A DNA stretch of 64,000 nt from CBDCNH01 sp965219015 (GTDB lineage: Bacteria; Pseudomonadota; Alphaproteobacteria; Rhodobacterales; Rhodobacteraceae). A program made the translations under genes and the position numbers. The stretch lies in the NCBI GenBank assembly GCA_965219015.1, contig CBDCNH010000018.1, positions 27,188-91,187 of the forward strand. The letters run 5' to 3'. Shown one piece after another: positions 45,868 to 55,189 of this stretch (its first letter is position 1; each line of letters starts with the position of its first letter). A model generated the notes under the pieces. The model was not told the DNA's origin. It worked only from the letters and a program-made list of their open reading frames with translations, and did no database searches.

Positions 45868-47510
45868 TGCGGCCGCAGCCGGCGCTGTCCATCGCGGCGC
45901 CGGCCGCGCTCCTTCTCGCGGGCGCTGGCATGGCGGCGGACCTGCGGTCCGTGCTCCCCACGAACCCCTTCGCCTACATCCCGCCGCAGTGCTACACGCG
46001 CACGACCGACGCGGCGGGCGCGGTCCACAACCCCTGCTATACCTGCCACGTCGCGGCCGCCGAGCCGAACTTCGCCGGCGCGCCCGAGCTGCAGACCGCC
46101 TACGACTTCGCCGCGCCGGCGCTGACGAACCCCTGGACGAACCTCTTCGTCGACCGCCGCCCCGCCATCGCGGCGATGACCGACGCGGACACGCTCGCCT
46201 GGGTGCGGACGGACAACTATCACGCGACCGGCGGCATCGCGCTCGCCGAGGCGCTCGCGCGCCCGCCGAGCGGCTGGGACATCGACGGCGACGGCGCCTG
46301 GTCGGGCTACGTGCCCGACATCTGGTTCGACTTCGACGCGGCGGGCTACGACGTGGCCCCGGACGGCGCGCGGACCGGCTGGCGCGCGTTCGCCTACCAT
46401 CCCCTGCCGGGCGCGTTCTGGCCCTCGAACGGCTCGGCCGACGACGTGGCGATCCGCCTGCCCGAGCCGTTCCGCGAGCGCGCCGACGGGACGCCCGACG
46501 GGGCGGTCTACGCGGCCAACCTCGCCATCGTCGAGGCGCTGGTGAAGCGCGCCGACGTGCCGATCCCGCCGACCGACGAGACGGCCGCCGCCGTGGACCT
46601 CGACCGTGACGGGACACTCGGGACGGCGACGCACGTCGCCTACGCCTTCGACCCGAGGAACGGCGTCACGATGCGCTATGCCGGGCGCGCCGGCGCATGG
46701 CTCGACGACGGGCGGCTGCATCTCGCGGCCGGGCTCTACCCCGAGGGCACCGAGTTCGTCCATTCGGTGCGCTACCTCGATGTCGGCGCGGACGGCCGCG
46801 TCGGCCCGGCCGCGCGGCTGAAGGAGCTGCGCTACGCGCGCAAGACCGGCTGGCAGACGTATTGGGGGCTGCGCGAGACGGCGCTGCGCGAGCTGCGCGA
46901 GGAGCGCGACCACCCCGACCGGCCCGAGCGCTACTTCGGCGACATCGAGTCGGGCATCGCGACGGGTCAGGGCTGGCGCTTCCAGGGGTTCATCGAGGCC
47001 GCCGACGGGTCGCTCCGGCCGCAGACCTTCGAGGAGAGCCTGACCTGCGCGGGCTGCCACGCGGGCGTGGGGCGGACGGTGGACGACACGTTCTCCTATC
47101 CGCGCAAGATCGACGCGGCGGCGGGGCACTACGGCTGGTATCCCTGGAGCACCGCCAACCCGCTCGGCGCCATCGCCGACCGGATGCGCCCCGACGGCGC
47201 CGGCGAGTACGCGACCTACCTCGTCCGGAACGGCGCCGGCGACGAGTTCCGCGCCAACGCCGACGTGATCGCGCGCTATCTCGACGCGGTGTCGGGCGAG
47301 GCGGCACGGGCGGACCTGTCGACGAGCGTGGAGCCGCTGGTCACGCCCACGCCGGAGCGCGCGCTGATGCTCGACAAGGCGTACCGCATCCTCGTCGGCG
47401 AGCAGAGCTACGCGCAGGGACGGACGCCGGTGGTGGCGCCGCTCGACGCGACGGTGCATCGCCGCGTGACGCCGGGGCAGAGGACCGGGATCACGGTGCC
47501 AGCGGACTGA
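45867..47510 (+). CDS. exported di-haem cytochrome c-like protein coupled to phoX
   Basis: The 547-residue protein begins with a signal peptide and has two CXXCH haem-attachment motifs: CYTCH near residue 57 and CAGCH near residue 394. Between them are segments such as SGYVPDIWFDFDAAGYD, YAFDPRNGVTMRYAGRAG and GDIESGIATGQGWRFQGFIEA. I did not recognise a named family. One-base overlap with the phoX stop implies co-translation, so the two may act together in the periplasm (inference). The 3' end overlaps the convergent MFS gene by 20 bp. Confidence 0.8.
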   Translation: MRPQPALSIAAPAALLLAGAGMAADLRSVLPTNPFAYIPPQCYTRTTDAAGAVHNPCYTCHVAAAEPNFAGAPELQTAYDFAAPALTNPWTNLFVDRRPAIAAMTDADTLAWVRTDNYHATGGIALAEALARPPSGWDIDGDGAWSGYVPDIWFDFDAAGYDVAPDGARTGWRAFAYHPLPGAFWPSNGSADDVAIRLPEPFRERADGTPDGAVYAANLAIVEALVKRADVPIPPTDETAAAVDLDRDGTLGTATHVAYAFDPRNGVTMRYAGRAGAWLDDGRLHLAAGLYPEGTEFVHSVRYLDVGADGRVGPAARLKELRYARKTGWQTYWGLRETALRELREERDHPDRPERYFGDIESGIATGQGWRFQGFIEAADGSLRPQTFEESLTCAGCHAGVGRTVDDTFSYPRKIDAAAGHYGWYPWSTANPLGAIADRMRPDGAGEYATYLVRNGAGDEFRANADVIARYLDAVSGEAARADLSTSVEPLVTPTPERALMLDKAYRILVGEQSYAQGRTPVVAPLDATVHRRVTPGQRTGITVPAD

Positions 47511-48726
47511 CCGCTCCGCCCCGCGACGGGCGCTGCGTGCCGAGGCGGGGATGGAGCCGGCGCGCGAGGCCCCAGGCGGCGAGGAGGCCCGCGCTGCCGA
47601 GGCCGAAGATCGCGGGGATCGGGGCCACCGCGAGCACCGCCCAGGCGATGCCGGGCGTAAGGATGCCAGACACGTCGAGATAGCTCGAGTAGACCGCCGA
47701 CATCTCCGTTCGCTCGGACGGGCGGACCGCCATCAGGAACGGCAGGCCCGCGGAGATGTCGAGCACGACGAGAAACGCCGAGCCCGCCAGCGCCGCCGCG
47801 ACCGCGAGCCAGGGCGCGGGGGCGGCGAGGGCCGCGACCCCGAAGAGCGCGCTTGCCGCAAGGAACGCCGTCCGCACCGTTCGGCGCACCCCGGCGCGGC
47901 GAGTGAGGCGGATGAGGAGCGGCGTGGCGAAGAGGAGCGTGCTCGACACCGACAGCGCGTAGCCGCCGACGCGGTCGCCGAGCCCCGACGCGATGCAGAA
48001 CCCCGGCAGGTAGACGACGTAGACCCACCACGCGCAGGACCGCAGGACCGCGAAGAGCCAGCCCGCGACGAGCCGGGGCTGGCGCGCGAACCGGCCGAGA
48101 TAGGCGAAGGGGTTCGGCGACGGCCCGCGGGCGCGGGCGATGGCGCGCCCGTCGCCGAGGCGGAGCACCCAGAACGTGACGATGAGCGCCGCCGCGAGCG
48201 CGCCGGCACCGAGGAACGGCGCCGGGCTCCACCAGTTCAGGAGCACGACGCCGAGCACCGGGCCGACGGTCCAGGCGGTCGCGGCGTAGAACACGCGGAG
48301 CGATTCCGACCGCGCGAGGTCGCTCCGGGCGACATGATCGAGGACGTAGGCGTTGAGGCACACGAAGGTGGTCGCCGTGCCGACGGAGACGGCGAGCACG
48401 GCGAGCGGCACCGCGACCTCTCCGCCCCGGATGGCGAGCGCCATGCCGACGAGGTAGAAGCTCGCGCCCGCCGTGAACATCCAGCGCCGCGGGATGTGCC
48501 GGGTGGCCCAGGGCACGGTGAGCCCGCTCGCCAGCGACACGATGCCGATGGCGAAATACATCCGGCTGACGAGGCTCGCGTCGCCGAAGGTGCGGAACAT
48601 CAGGAGCGGCAGGACCGACACGAGCATCGCGCGCACGCCGGCCTGGATGCCCGCGAGAAGCGCGAACGTCCGCGCCCCGGGCACCTGTGTCGCGACGAGC
48701 GTGTGGGGAAGAAAGTGCGGCGGCAT
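47491..48726 (-). CDS. MFS transporter
   Basis: The 411-residue integral membrane protein has about 12 hydrophobic helices and the cytoplasmic loop ATRHIPRRWMF after helix 2-3, consistent with the major facilitator superfamily. The substrate is unknown. It is convergent with the phoX-cytochrome pair and overlaps it by 20 bp. It is the last clearly intact chromosomal-style gene before the disturbed region that begins near 48.7 kb. Confidence 0.85.
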   Translation of the reverse strand: MPPHFLPHTLVATQVPGARTFALLAGIQAGVRAMLVSVLPLLMFRTFGDASLVSRMYFAIGIVSLASGLTVPWATRHIPRRWMFTAGASFYLVGMALAIRGGEVAVPLAVLAVSVGTATTFVCLNAYVLDHVARSDLARSESLRVFYAATAWTVGPVLGVVLLNWWSPAPFLGAGALAAALIVTFWVLRLGDGRAIARARGPSPNPFAYLGRFARQPRLVAGWLFAVLRSCAWWVYVVYLPGFCIASGLGDRVGGYALSVSSTLLFATPLLIRLTRRAGVRRTVRTAFLAASALFGVAALAAPAPWLAVAAALAGSAFLVVLDISAGLPFLMAVRPSERTEMSAVYSSYLDVSGILTPGIAWAVLAVAPIPAIFGLGSAGLLAAWGLARRLHPRLGTQRPSRGGAVSPLAP

Positions 48727-48960
48727 GACGGCCCGGCGGGGTTCTCGAGATGCTTGGCACCTCGAGCGCCGACGCGCTGGGCAGGGAGCGACGTTCGGTG
48801 TCGCGAAGGGCGCGCAGGACGGGTCGGCGCGAGGACAGGACTCGCCGCAGGGCGACCGATGCCCGTCCCCCTTCGCGCGGCGCTCGATGAGGCCGAGGGC
48901 GTTCGAGCCGCACGCCGGTGTTGCAGAGGGCGCGGCGGGTCTGTCCGAGCCGGGCGGCGC

Positions 48961-49227
48961 TCACGTCCCCGGGGGGTCGAAGTCGTTGGGCTCGCGGTCG
49001 GGCAACGTCCAGTCGTCCGGGGCGGTACGGCCGCTCATGTGGATCGGCGCCACTTGGGCGGATGCCCGAAGGCCGATCGTCGCTCCGGCCTCGCGGATGC
49101 GCTGTTCCACGGTGACTCCGTTCTGGCCTTGCGGGAGGGCGGGGACGGTCTCTGGTTCCGACAGGGACGGTCCTCGCCCTCGGGGGTGATCAAGGCGGCG
49201 CGGCCAGCACAGGACATGAGGTCGCAC
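48961..49227 (-). CDS. hypothetical protein, low confidence
   Basis: An 88-codon minus frame has a protein-like C-terminal half (VTVEQRIREAGATIGLRASA and RTAPDDWTLPDREPNDFDPP). The N-terminal third is less convincing, and a neighbouring frame looks equally good there, so a frameshift is possible. No family was recognised. The 48727-48960 interval on its left shows no gene. Confidence 0.3.
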   Translation of the reverse strand: MRPHVLCWPRRLDHPRGRGPSLSEPETVPALPQGQNGVTVEQRIREAGATIGLRASAQVAPIHMSGRTAPDDWTLPDREPNDFDPPGT

Positions 49228-49271
49228 GGACGCGCTTTCTGCCAGCCAGGGTTGTCGCGAGGCTGGTGGAC

Positions 49272-49969
49272 TTACGGCAACATAGCTCGTTGCACCTGCA
49301 GGAACGCCAATTGCTGTTCATCCGAAGCCCCCTTCCCTCGAATGCCGCCTTGCGGGGGGTCTTTCCGTGGGGGTCGGCTCCGGCTCCTGTTCGATGCCGT
49401 TGTTGTTCCGTCATGCCGGACAATCCGGGCGCATAGGCAGTCCAGACGCTCCCTTCCGCAGCTTCCCTCGCAGTCCCGCCAGTCCACGAAGACGGACCGC
49501 ATGGAGACGCCGGGCCGGCGATCGCCCCATCGGTGACGGAGGCCGTAGTGGGCGGCGAGTACTGCGCCGGTGCTGCGGATCATGGAGACGCGGATCGAAC
49601 GGACGAAGTCGAACTCCGGGCCGCTGATGTCGATGTCCGAGGATCCTTCCCCGTTGATGAAGTCTGGGGCGCGCTGAAGGCCTTGGGAAATGGCAGTGCC
49701 GCGGCGCAAGGTTTGAAACGCACGTCCCGGATTTCGTCGGCGGACAGGCTGTCTGCATCGACGTCGAAGGACGGTTCCGATGCGGCACTGCCAGAGTTGC
49801 AGGGGCGGCCGACCGGCCATGTAGCGATCCTGCGGATGAACTGGGCGCGGGTGCAGGGTTCCGATGCGGGCCACCCACCGGACAGGCAATCCAGCTGGGC
49901 TTGCGCCGACTGCAAACCTGCGACCAACGCCCACGCGGCGGCTCGCGCCGCCGGTGCGGCTGATCGCAC
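49272..49969 (-). pseudogene. frameshifted gene for an exported cysteine-containing protein
   Basis: A GTG at 49969 (GGGGGAAG lies just upstream, before two out-of-frame ATGs) opens a signal peptide (AAWALVAGLQSAQAQ) and a mature segment to about 49670. The protein-like sequence then continues in another frame (PDFINGEGSSDIDISGPEFD to DWRDCEGSCGRERLDCLCAR). One indel near 49.67 kb restores a single ~200-residue exported protein. No family was recognised. Confidence 0.45.
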
Positions 49970-50059
49970 GTGTGCATCATGTTGCTTCCCCCTCGCATGG
50001 TCAGATCGCGTGCCACGGACGTATCAGCTTCAGGGCTTCTGGGCGGATATCCGCTCTGG

Positions 50060-50450
50060 TCACGCCGCCGCCGGGATTGGCGATGGCGGGTTGAGGGAGG
50101 CGCGGTCGGGCGGACCTGGCCTTGTGGACGCCGAAATGGCAGCCGATCGCGCCTCGGCAACGCTGGCGGAAGCGCGCGAGCGGACCTCCTCGTTTTCCAC
50201 GGATCGCCACGGCCGCTCGATGAAGACGTCGCGCGAGGCGCCCGTGCCGTCCAGGCCGGCGGCCCGTGCCCGCCTCAACACTGCGATGTCGTCGGCGCTC
50301 GTGAGCCGCGGGCCCTGATCCGCATGGAAGATGTCCGGCTGCCCGTGACGGGCAGGCGCCTCCTCCGGCGCCGCGACGCGGACGTCCGCCGTTGGCGCGA
50401 TCTAGACGCGCCACGCCAGACCAAAGAAATCTCGGCCTTACAGCGTTGAA
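50060..50450 (-). pseudogene. remnant of an IS3-family transposase (orfB, integrase core)
   Basis: Read on the minus strand, one frame gives LAWRV, then RHGQPDIFHADQGPRLTSAD, then the tell-tale IS3 block DVFIERPWRSVENEEV followed by VAEARSA. These correspond to the LSWRVSNT, ARHGxPEIFNTDQGSQFTS and DNxFIERLWRSxKYEE motifs of IS3-group OrfB, including the second Asp and the catalytic Glu. An in-frame TAG after LAWRV, loss of everything upstream and of the HQxLNYxTP end show it is dead. It marks past insertion at the start of the accessory region. Confidence 0.75.
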
Positions 50451-50516
50451 GGACGCATAGCATCACGTCCAGAATGCCGCCGCGCCTGTGACAAAGAAGT
50501 TCTTTTGCCCGTTGGT

Positions 50517-50939
50517 ATGGCCTGCGATAACGCCGGGCATGGCAGGTGCGGCACCTTGAGAGCAGCGGCATTCGACATCTTGAGGACGTGCGTCGTGACG
50601 ACGTTGCTCTTGCCGTTCGTGCTGGCCTCGCTCGTCGCCGCCGGAACGATGCCAGAGCGCGGGGCGGGCGGCGTCGAGATCGTGATCTGCTCGGGCTCCG
50701 AACTTGTGACGATCACCGTTCCTGCGGATCAGGCACCCCCGGGCGCGCCGCTCCATCCTTCCAAGACATGCCCGTGGGATCTTGCATCCCATCCCATCGT
50801 GCCTGCGATCGTTGCCGAGATGGATCACGCCTCTTCGAAAGAGATGTGGACCACCGCATGGGTGACACCGGCCAAGGTCTCTGACCGCCGCACCTTGCTG
50901 CGGCGCGTTTCCAACCGGGGACCGCCCTTAATCCGTTGA
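50517..50939 (+). CDS. small membrane-anchored protein, DUF2946-like
   Basis: The ~140-residue product has a hydrophobic N-terminal helix (VVTTLLLPFVLASLVAAG), then VEIVICSGSELVTITVPAD and TCPWDLASH. Short proteins with an N-terminal helix, a C-x-G-x-E type segment and a later cysteine precede PepSY membrane proteins in metal-linked operons (DUF2946 family), and that is how I read this one. Starts: TTG at 50505 or ATG at 50517. It lies 38 bp upstream of the PepSY gene. Confidence 0.55.
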   Translation: MACDNAGHGRCGTLRAAAFDILRTCVVTTLLLPFVLASLVAAGTMPERGAGGVEIVICSGSELVTITVPADQAPPGAPLHPSKTCPWDLASHPIVPAIVAEMDHASSKEMWTTAWVTPAKVSDRRTLLRRVSNRGPPLIR

Positions 50940-50977
50940 GACGTCTTCGATATTAGATCGATCCAACCCAACGGACA

Positions 50978-52381
50978 ATGCCCATGACATTCGCTGACCC
51001 CGCCGCCTCTGCGGCCGAAGCTCCCGTGCGAGCCCATCACTTCTACCTCGCCGTCTGGCGCTGGCATTTCTATGCCGGACTTTTCGTCATCCCCTTCCTG
51101 CTGACGCTCGCCGTCACCGGGACAATCATGATGCTGGCTACCGGTGCCTCGAACCAGTTGGGCAACGTGCCCAACGTCGCGGCCGTGGGCGCGCGCGCCC
51201 CCGTCTCGCAACAGGCCGAAGCGGCGCTCGCCTCCGTCCCCGGCGGCACGCTCGACCAGTATGTCGCGCCCGAAGCCGCGGACCGACCCGCCTTCTTCGC
51301 CATCGAGCGGGGCGATGCCGTCATGTCGGTGGCCGTCGATCCCTACACCGCCGAGGTGCTGACGGCGCAAGACAAGACCTCGACGCTTTACGCGATCGCA
51401 AACCGCATCCACGGCACGCTTCTGCTGGGCGATACCGGCGACCGGATCGTCGAAGCGGCGGCGTCGTTGACGCTGGTGCTGGTGGCGACGGGTTTGTGGA
51501 TGTGGGTGCCCCGCGCCGGGCTGCGCGCGTGTCTCGTGCCCAACGTCACCGCGCGAGGCCGGACGCTCTGGAAATCGTTGCATGGTGTCCTGGGCACGTG
51601 GGTGTCCGTGTTCCTCGTCCTCTTCGTCGTGTCCGGTCTCGCCTGGAGCGGAGTCTGGGGCGCCAAATTCGTGCAGCCCTGGGCCTCCTTTCCCGCCGAC
51701 AAGTCGGCAAGCGCGCATCTGTCGGACGTGACCCATGCCTCGATGAACCATGCGGGCCATCAGGACGTGCCTTGGGGCCTGGAGCAGACACCTATGCCGG
51801 CCTCTGGCGGCGATGCGGGACGGCAGGCGGTCGCGCGGCCCGTCACGCTCGACGCCGTGACGGCCTGGGCGGCAGCGAACGGGTTCGACGGCCAATACAA
51901 GGTCACGCTGCCCGACGGCGAGACGGGCGTCTATTCGGTCATGGCGGAAGTCCAAAACGAGGACGGCGTCGCACCCTGGCAGGACCGCACGCTGCACATC
52001 GACCGCTACACCGGCAATGTCCTCGCCGATATCCGCTACGCGGATTATGCGCCGTTGGCGAAGGCGATGGCGTGGGGCATCGGGCTGCACAAGGGCCTGG
52101 TCGGCACATGGAACTTCGTCCTGAATCTTGTCGTCACCGCAAGCATCGCGGCGATCTGCATCACCGGCGCGGTGCTCTGGTGGAAGCGCCGGCCCGCCGG
52201 TGCCGGTCGTCTGGCCGCGCCGCCGATGCCGCGCGAAATGCCGCTCTGGAAAGGGGCGGTTCTCGTCGGGCTGGTCATCTGCATGGCTTTCCCGATGGCC
52301 GGCCTCACGCTGCTGACCGTCCTCGCCCTCGACTGGGCGATCCTGTCCCGCATCCCCCAACTGAAAAGGGCTCTGTCATGA
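50978..52381 (+). CDS. PepSY-associated transmembrane protein
   Basis: The 467-residue inner-membrane protein has four to five helices. The first (FYAGLFVIPFLLTLAVTGTIMM) follows the family signature HHFYLAVWRWHFYAG. Two periplasmic PepSY-like segments end in LHIDRYTGNVLADIRYADY. A His/Met-rich loop (THASMNHAGHQ) could bind metal. PepSY_TM proteins often sit with TonB-dependent receptors and act as ferric or cupric reductase-like partners, but no receptor gene is here. The stop overlaps the DJ-1 gene start by four bases. Codon third positions are less extreme in GC than in the chromosomal genes. Confidence 0.88.
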   Translation: MPMTFADPAASAAEAPVRAHHFYLAVWRWHFYAGLFVIPFLLTLAVTGTIMMLATGASNQLGNVPNVAAVGARAPVSQQAEAALASVPGGTLDQYVAPEAADRPAFFAIERGDAVMSVAVDPYTAEVLTAQDKTSTLYAIANRIHGTLLLGDTGDRIVEAAASLTLVLVATGLWMWVPRAGLRACLVPNVTARGRTLWKSLHGVLGTWVSVFLVLFVVSGLAWSGVWGAKFVQPWASFPADKSASAHLSDVTHASMNHAGHQDVPWGLEQTPMPASGGDAGRQAVARPVTLDAVTAWAAANGFDGQYKVTLPDGETGVYSVMAEVQNEDGVAPWQDRTLHIDRYTGNVLADIRYADYAPLAKAMAWGIGLHKGLVGTWNFVLNLVVTASIAAICITGAVLWWKRRPAGAGRLAAPPMPREMPLWKGAVLVGLVICMAFPMAGLTLLTVLALDWAILSRIPQLKRALS

Positions 52382-53148
52382 ACCGTCGCGATTTCAACGC
52401 CGCTCTTGCCGCCTTGGGCTCTCTCTCGATGGCCCAGACGGCAAGCGCGCAAGGTATCGACCGCGAAGACGGGCCGAGCTACGCGATGCTCGTCCATCCC
52501 AAGATGGTGCTTCAGGACCTCGTGGGACCGATGACGGTGTTCAACCTGACGATGGGGATGATCCACCTCGTCTGGAAAGACATGTCGCCCGTGACGAGCG
52601 AACTCGGCATCTCGGTGACGCCCACCCATACCTTCGAGACATGTCCGCGCGACGTGGATGTGCTCTTCGTTCCCGGCGGTCTCGCCGGAACGACCCTTAC
52701 GATGCAGGATCAGGAGGTGCTGGCCTTCTTGCGCGACATGGCACCGCGCGCCCGCTATGTCACGGCGGTCTGCACCGGCACGCTCGTGCTGGGGGCCGCC
52801 GGTCTGCTGAAGGGCAAGCGCGCCACCTCGCATTGGTATACGCGTGATATCCTGCCCGTGTTCGGAGCCATACCCGTCGGCGAACGCGTCGTGCAGGACG
52901 GCAACCTGATCACGGGTGGCGGGGTGACGGCGGGCATCGACTTCGGCTTCACCGTCGCGGCCGCACTGCGGGGCGAAGACTGGGCCAAGCGTGTTATGCT
53001 GACGCTGGAATACGATCCCGCACCGCCGTTCGTCGGCGGGTCGCCGGCGACGGCCGATCCCGCGGATGTGGAGAGCATCCTGAGCGGCCGAGGTGACGCG
53101 CTGGCGACGGCGCGCGCGGTCGCGGAAGAGGCTGCCACCCGTCTCTAG
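52378..53148 (+). CDS. exported DJ-1/PfpI family protein
   Basis: The 256-residue protein begins with a twin-arginine-like signal (MNRRDF) and hydrophobic stretch to about ASAQG. The body is a DJ-1/PfpI (class I amidotransferase-like) domain: DVDVLFVPGGLAGT and the nucleophile elbow TAVCTGTLVLGAAGLLKGKRA, with the Cys in place. It resembles isonitrile hydratase/AraC N-domain-type members, but export is unusual. It is translationally coupled to the PepSY gene. Confidence 0.85.
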   Translation: MNRRDFNAALAALGSLSMAQTASAQGIDREDGPSYAMLVHPKMVLQDLVGPMTVFNLTMGMIHLVWKDMSPVTSELGISVTPTHTFETCPRDVDVLFVPGGLAGTTLTMQDQEVLAFLRDMAPRARYVTAVCTGTLVLGAAGLLKGKRATSHWYTRDILPVFGAIPVGERVVQDGNLITGGGVTAGIDFGFTVAAALRGEDWAKRVMLTLEYDPAPPFVGGSPATADPADVESILSGRGDALATARAVAEEAATRL

Positions 53149-53186
53149 GAGAAAGCACCGGGCCGCTGCCTGACCGGATGGCGGCC

Positions 53187-53405
53187 CTAACCGTTCACGG
53201 ACTCGATCTGCGGCAGGTTTATGTCGCCAGCACCTCGGTCGCCCGTTGATATCTGCCAGTCGCCGGGACCGATCACGGGTCGATCGCGGGCGGCTTCGAC
53301 GACGTCCAGCGTGACGTGTGTAGCAGCGTTCAGATCCATCGTCCGCCGCATCTGCGCGAGAAGGCGCAGGGCAAGACGGAGGTTGTCCCGGGTGGGATGG
53401 ATCAC
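53187..53405 (-). CDS. hypothetical protein, low confidence
   Basis: A 72-codon minus frame gives MIHPTRDNLRLALRLLAQM and then ATHVTLDVVEAARDRPVIGP. The sequence looks protein-like and not random, but no family was recognised and the 5' side runs into disrupted DNA. It may be the 3' piece of a broken gene. Confidence 0.3.
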   Translation of the reverse strand: MIHPTRDNLRLALRLLAQMRRTMDLNAATHVTLDVVEAARDRPVIGPGDWQISTGDRGAGDINLPQIESVNG

Positions 53406-53468
53406 GGCGGCAAGCGCTTCGATGCCCCCGAGCCTATTCGGATCGAACGCGATCCCGAAGGTCGCCGC

Positions 53469-53790
53469 TTAGCTTGCCGCGACGAGCCGCATCTCGACCT
53501 CACGCAGCGGTTTGAACGCGTGCGTGAAGCCGATGCGCGCACAGAGCTGCGGGTAGCGGGCGAGCCTTTTTCAGGCCCGTCAGGCAGCCGTATTCCAGCA
53601 TCGGCCGGATCGAGCCGCCGCGCTCGGCAAAGGTCTGGACGGCGCAGTGACCGTCGCGGTAGGCGAGCCAGCCGGGCTCTGCCGCAAGCAGGTGCGCGGC
53701 CTCGCCGTCCGCGCCGTCCGTGCCGCGCTCCGCGTCGCGTCGGGACGCCTCCGCCGTAGCCTCCGTCCACGCGGCGTTGTCGCTCGGCCC
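53469..53790 (-). pseudogene. remnant of an LprI/DUF1311-type lysozyme-inhibitor-like gene
   Basis: On the minus strand the segment LLAAEPGWLAYRDGHCAVQ followed by GGSIRPMLEYGCLTGL matches the core of the DUF1311/LprI domain (AQxxWxxYRDxxC...GGS...C). After LTGLKKA the best continuation (YPQLCARIGFTHAF) is in another frame, ending at TAA 53469. The 5' part is missing: the opposite-strand gene takes over near 53.79 kb. LprI-type proteins are exported and have been linked to lysozyme inhibition; this copy cannot be functional as it stands. Confidence 0.55.
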
Positions 53791-55087
53791 GGACGGCCTG
53801 CCCGCGACGTCGGTGCGCGTGGAGGACTGGGACGACCGCGACGCGCCGATGGTGACGATCCCCCGCGGCACGACGTTCGCGGGCGACGACGCGGCGCTCG
53901 GCCGGTGGGGCGAGGCGCTGCTGGCGCGCTGCCTCGACCTCGACGACGACGAGACCTTCGCGCCCTCGGGCTGGACCCCGGCCGCAGACGGCGCCATCCG
54001 CCTCCTGACGGGCGGCGGCACGGTCATGGAGGACGGGCGGCCGGCGAAGGCCGTCGTCGCCGCGTCCGGGCGTGCCGACCTCGTCCATGTCGAGGCGCCG
54101 CTCGGCGACCCCGACACGCTCCAGACGCGGATGCAGGAGGCGAGCGGCGCGCTCACCGGCGCGGTCGGCACCTTCGCCTTCGTCAGCGCGGGCGCGCCGA
54201 CCCTGCTGCCCGCGCCCGTGCCCGGCCCCTACGAGGGGCTCTGGCGCGGGTCGTCGATCGCGATCACCCTCGGCCCCGACATGATGATGCAGACGGACCT
54301 CGCCACGTCCTCCTGCGTCATCTCGCGGGACGGCACCTGCGCGCGGCATCCCGGACGGCGGCATGGGCGTCCTGTCGGACCCGGACCTCGCCACGGTCCC
54401 GACGGGCACGACCGGCACCTACCTCGTGGAGGGCGGGTGCGGCTGCTCTACGCCGACAGCAGCGAGGACGCGCTCGAGGTGGACGCCGACGGCGACCTGT
54501 CGGACGGGCAGGCGACGCTCTTTCCAACCGACGTGCCGGCCGACGGCTTCACCTTCGACGGCACGGGCTCCTCGTTCAGCTATTCGGGCCTGCCGTCCTT
54601 CGACGTGCCCGTCGGCGGGTCGGGCGTGGCCAGCAGTTCGGCCACGATCTTCCGCCGCGACGGCACCTTCTCCCGCCAGCGCTCCACCGCCGTGAACGGC
54701 AACACGTCGGCCGTGTCCTACGGGTTCAGCAACGAGAGCGCCTCCGACGGAACCTACCGCATCCGGGGCGGCGAGCTCGCGATGGTCGAGCGGGGCACGG
54801 AGGGCCGGGTGCGCCGGGGCGAGGTCGTCGTGCTCGACGACGGCGACGGACCGTCGCTCTGGAGGGGCACGACACGGATCGAGCTCGCACCGGGGCAGAC
54901 GATCCCGCGGGCCGGGCCGCCCGCCCAGGCGCAGATGCCACCGCTTTGCGCCTCGACCGATGTGGCCTTGGTGCCGCAATCCTCCTCGGCAACGATTCCG
55001 TTGGCGCGTTCCGTCAACCCTCTGGCCGCGCCGGTGAACCCCCTCGCATCGGTCGCGCCGACGCCCGTGAACCCCCTTTCCCGTTGA
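53720..55087 (+). pseudogene. frameshifted gene for a beta-rich, probably exported protein (copy 1 of a shared module)
   Basis: The plus frame reads as a real protein from about 53775 (SLGPDGLPATSVRVEDWD) to PYEGLWRGSSIAI. It leaves frame near 54350, continues as IPDGGMGVLSDPDLATVPTG in the next frame, and returns near 54435 (RVRLLYADSSEDALEVD). Later it carries FRRDGTFSRQ and SDGTYRIRGGELAMVERG, a beta-hairpin module also seen in the gene at 60.1-61.6 kb. The C-terminus repeats VNPLAAPVNPLASV. No start codon or signal peptide could be placed. The 5' end collides with the LprI remnant. Confidence 0.55.
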
Positions 55088-55189
55088 CGCGCCAGGACTC
55101 GCAATGCGCTCATGCGGACCTCCGGCCTTCACAGCCGGCCCGCGGCCGGAGCACTTTCGTGCGCGCTCTGGCCCACGAGACGCACTAGC

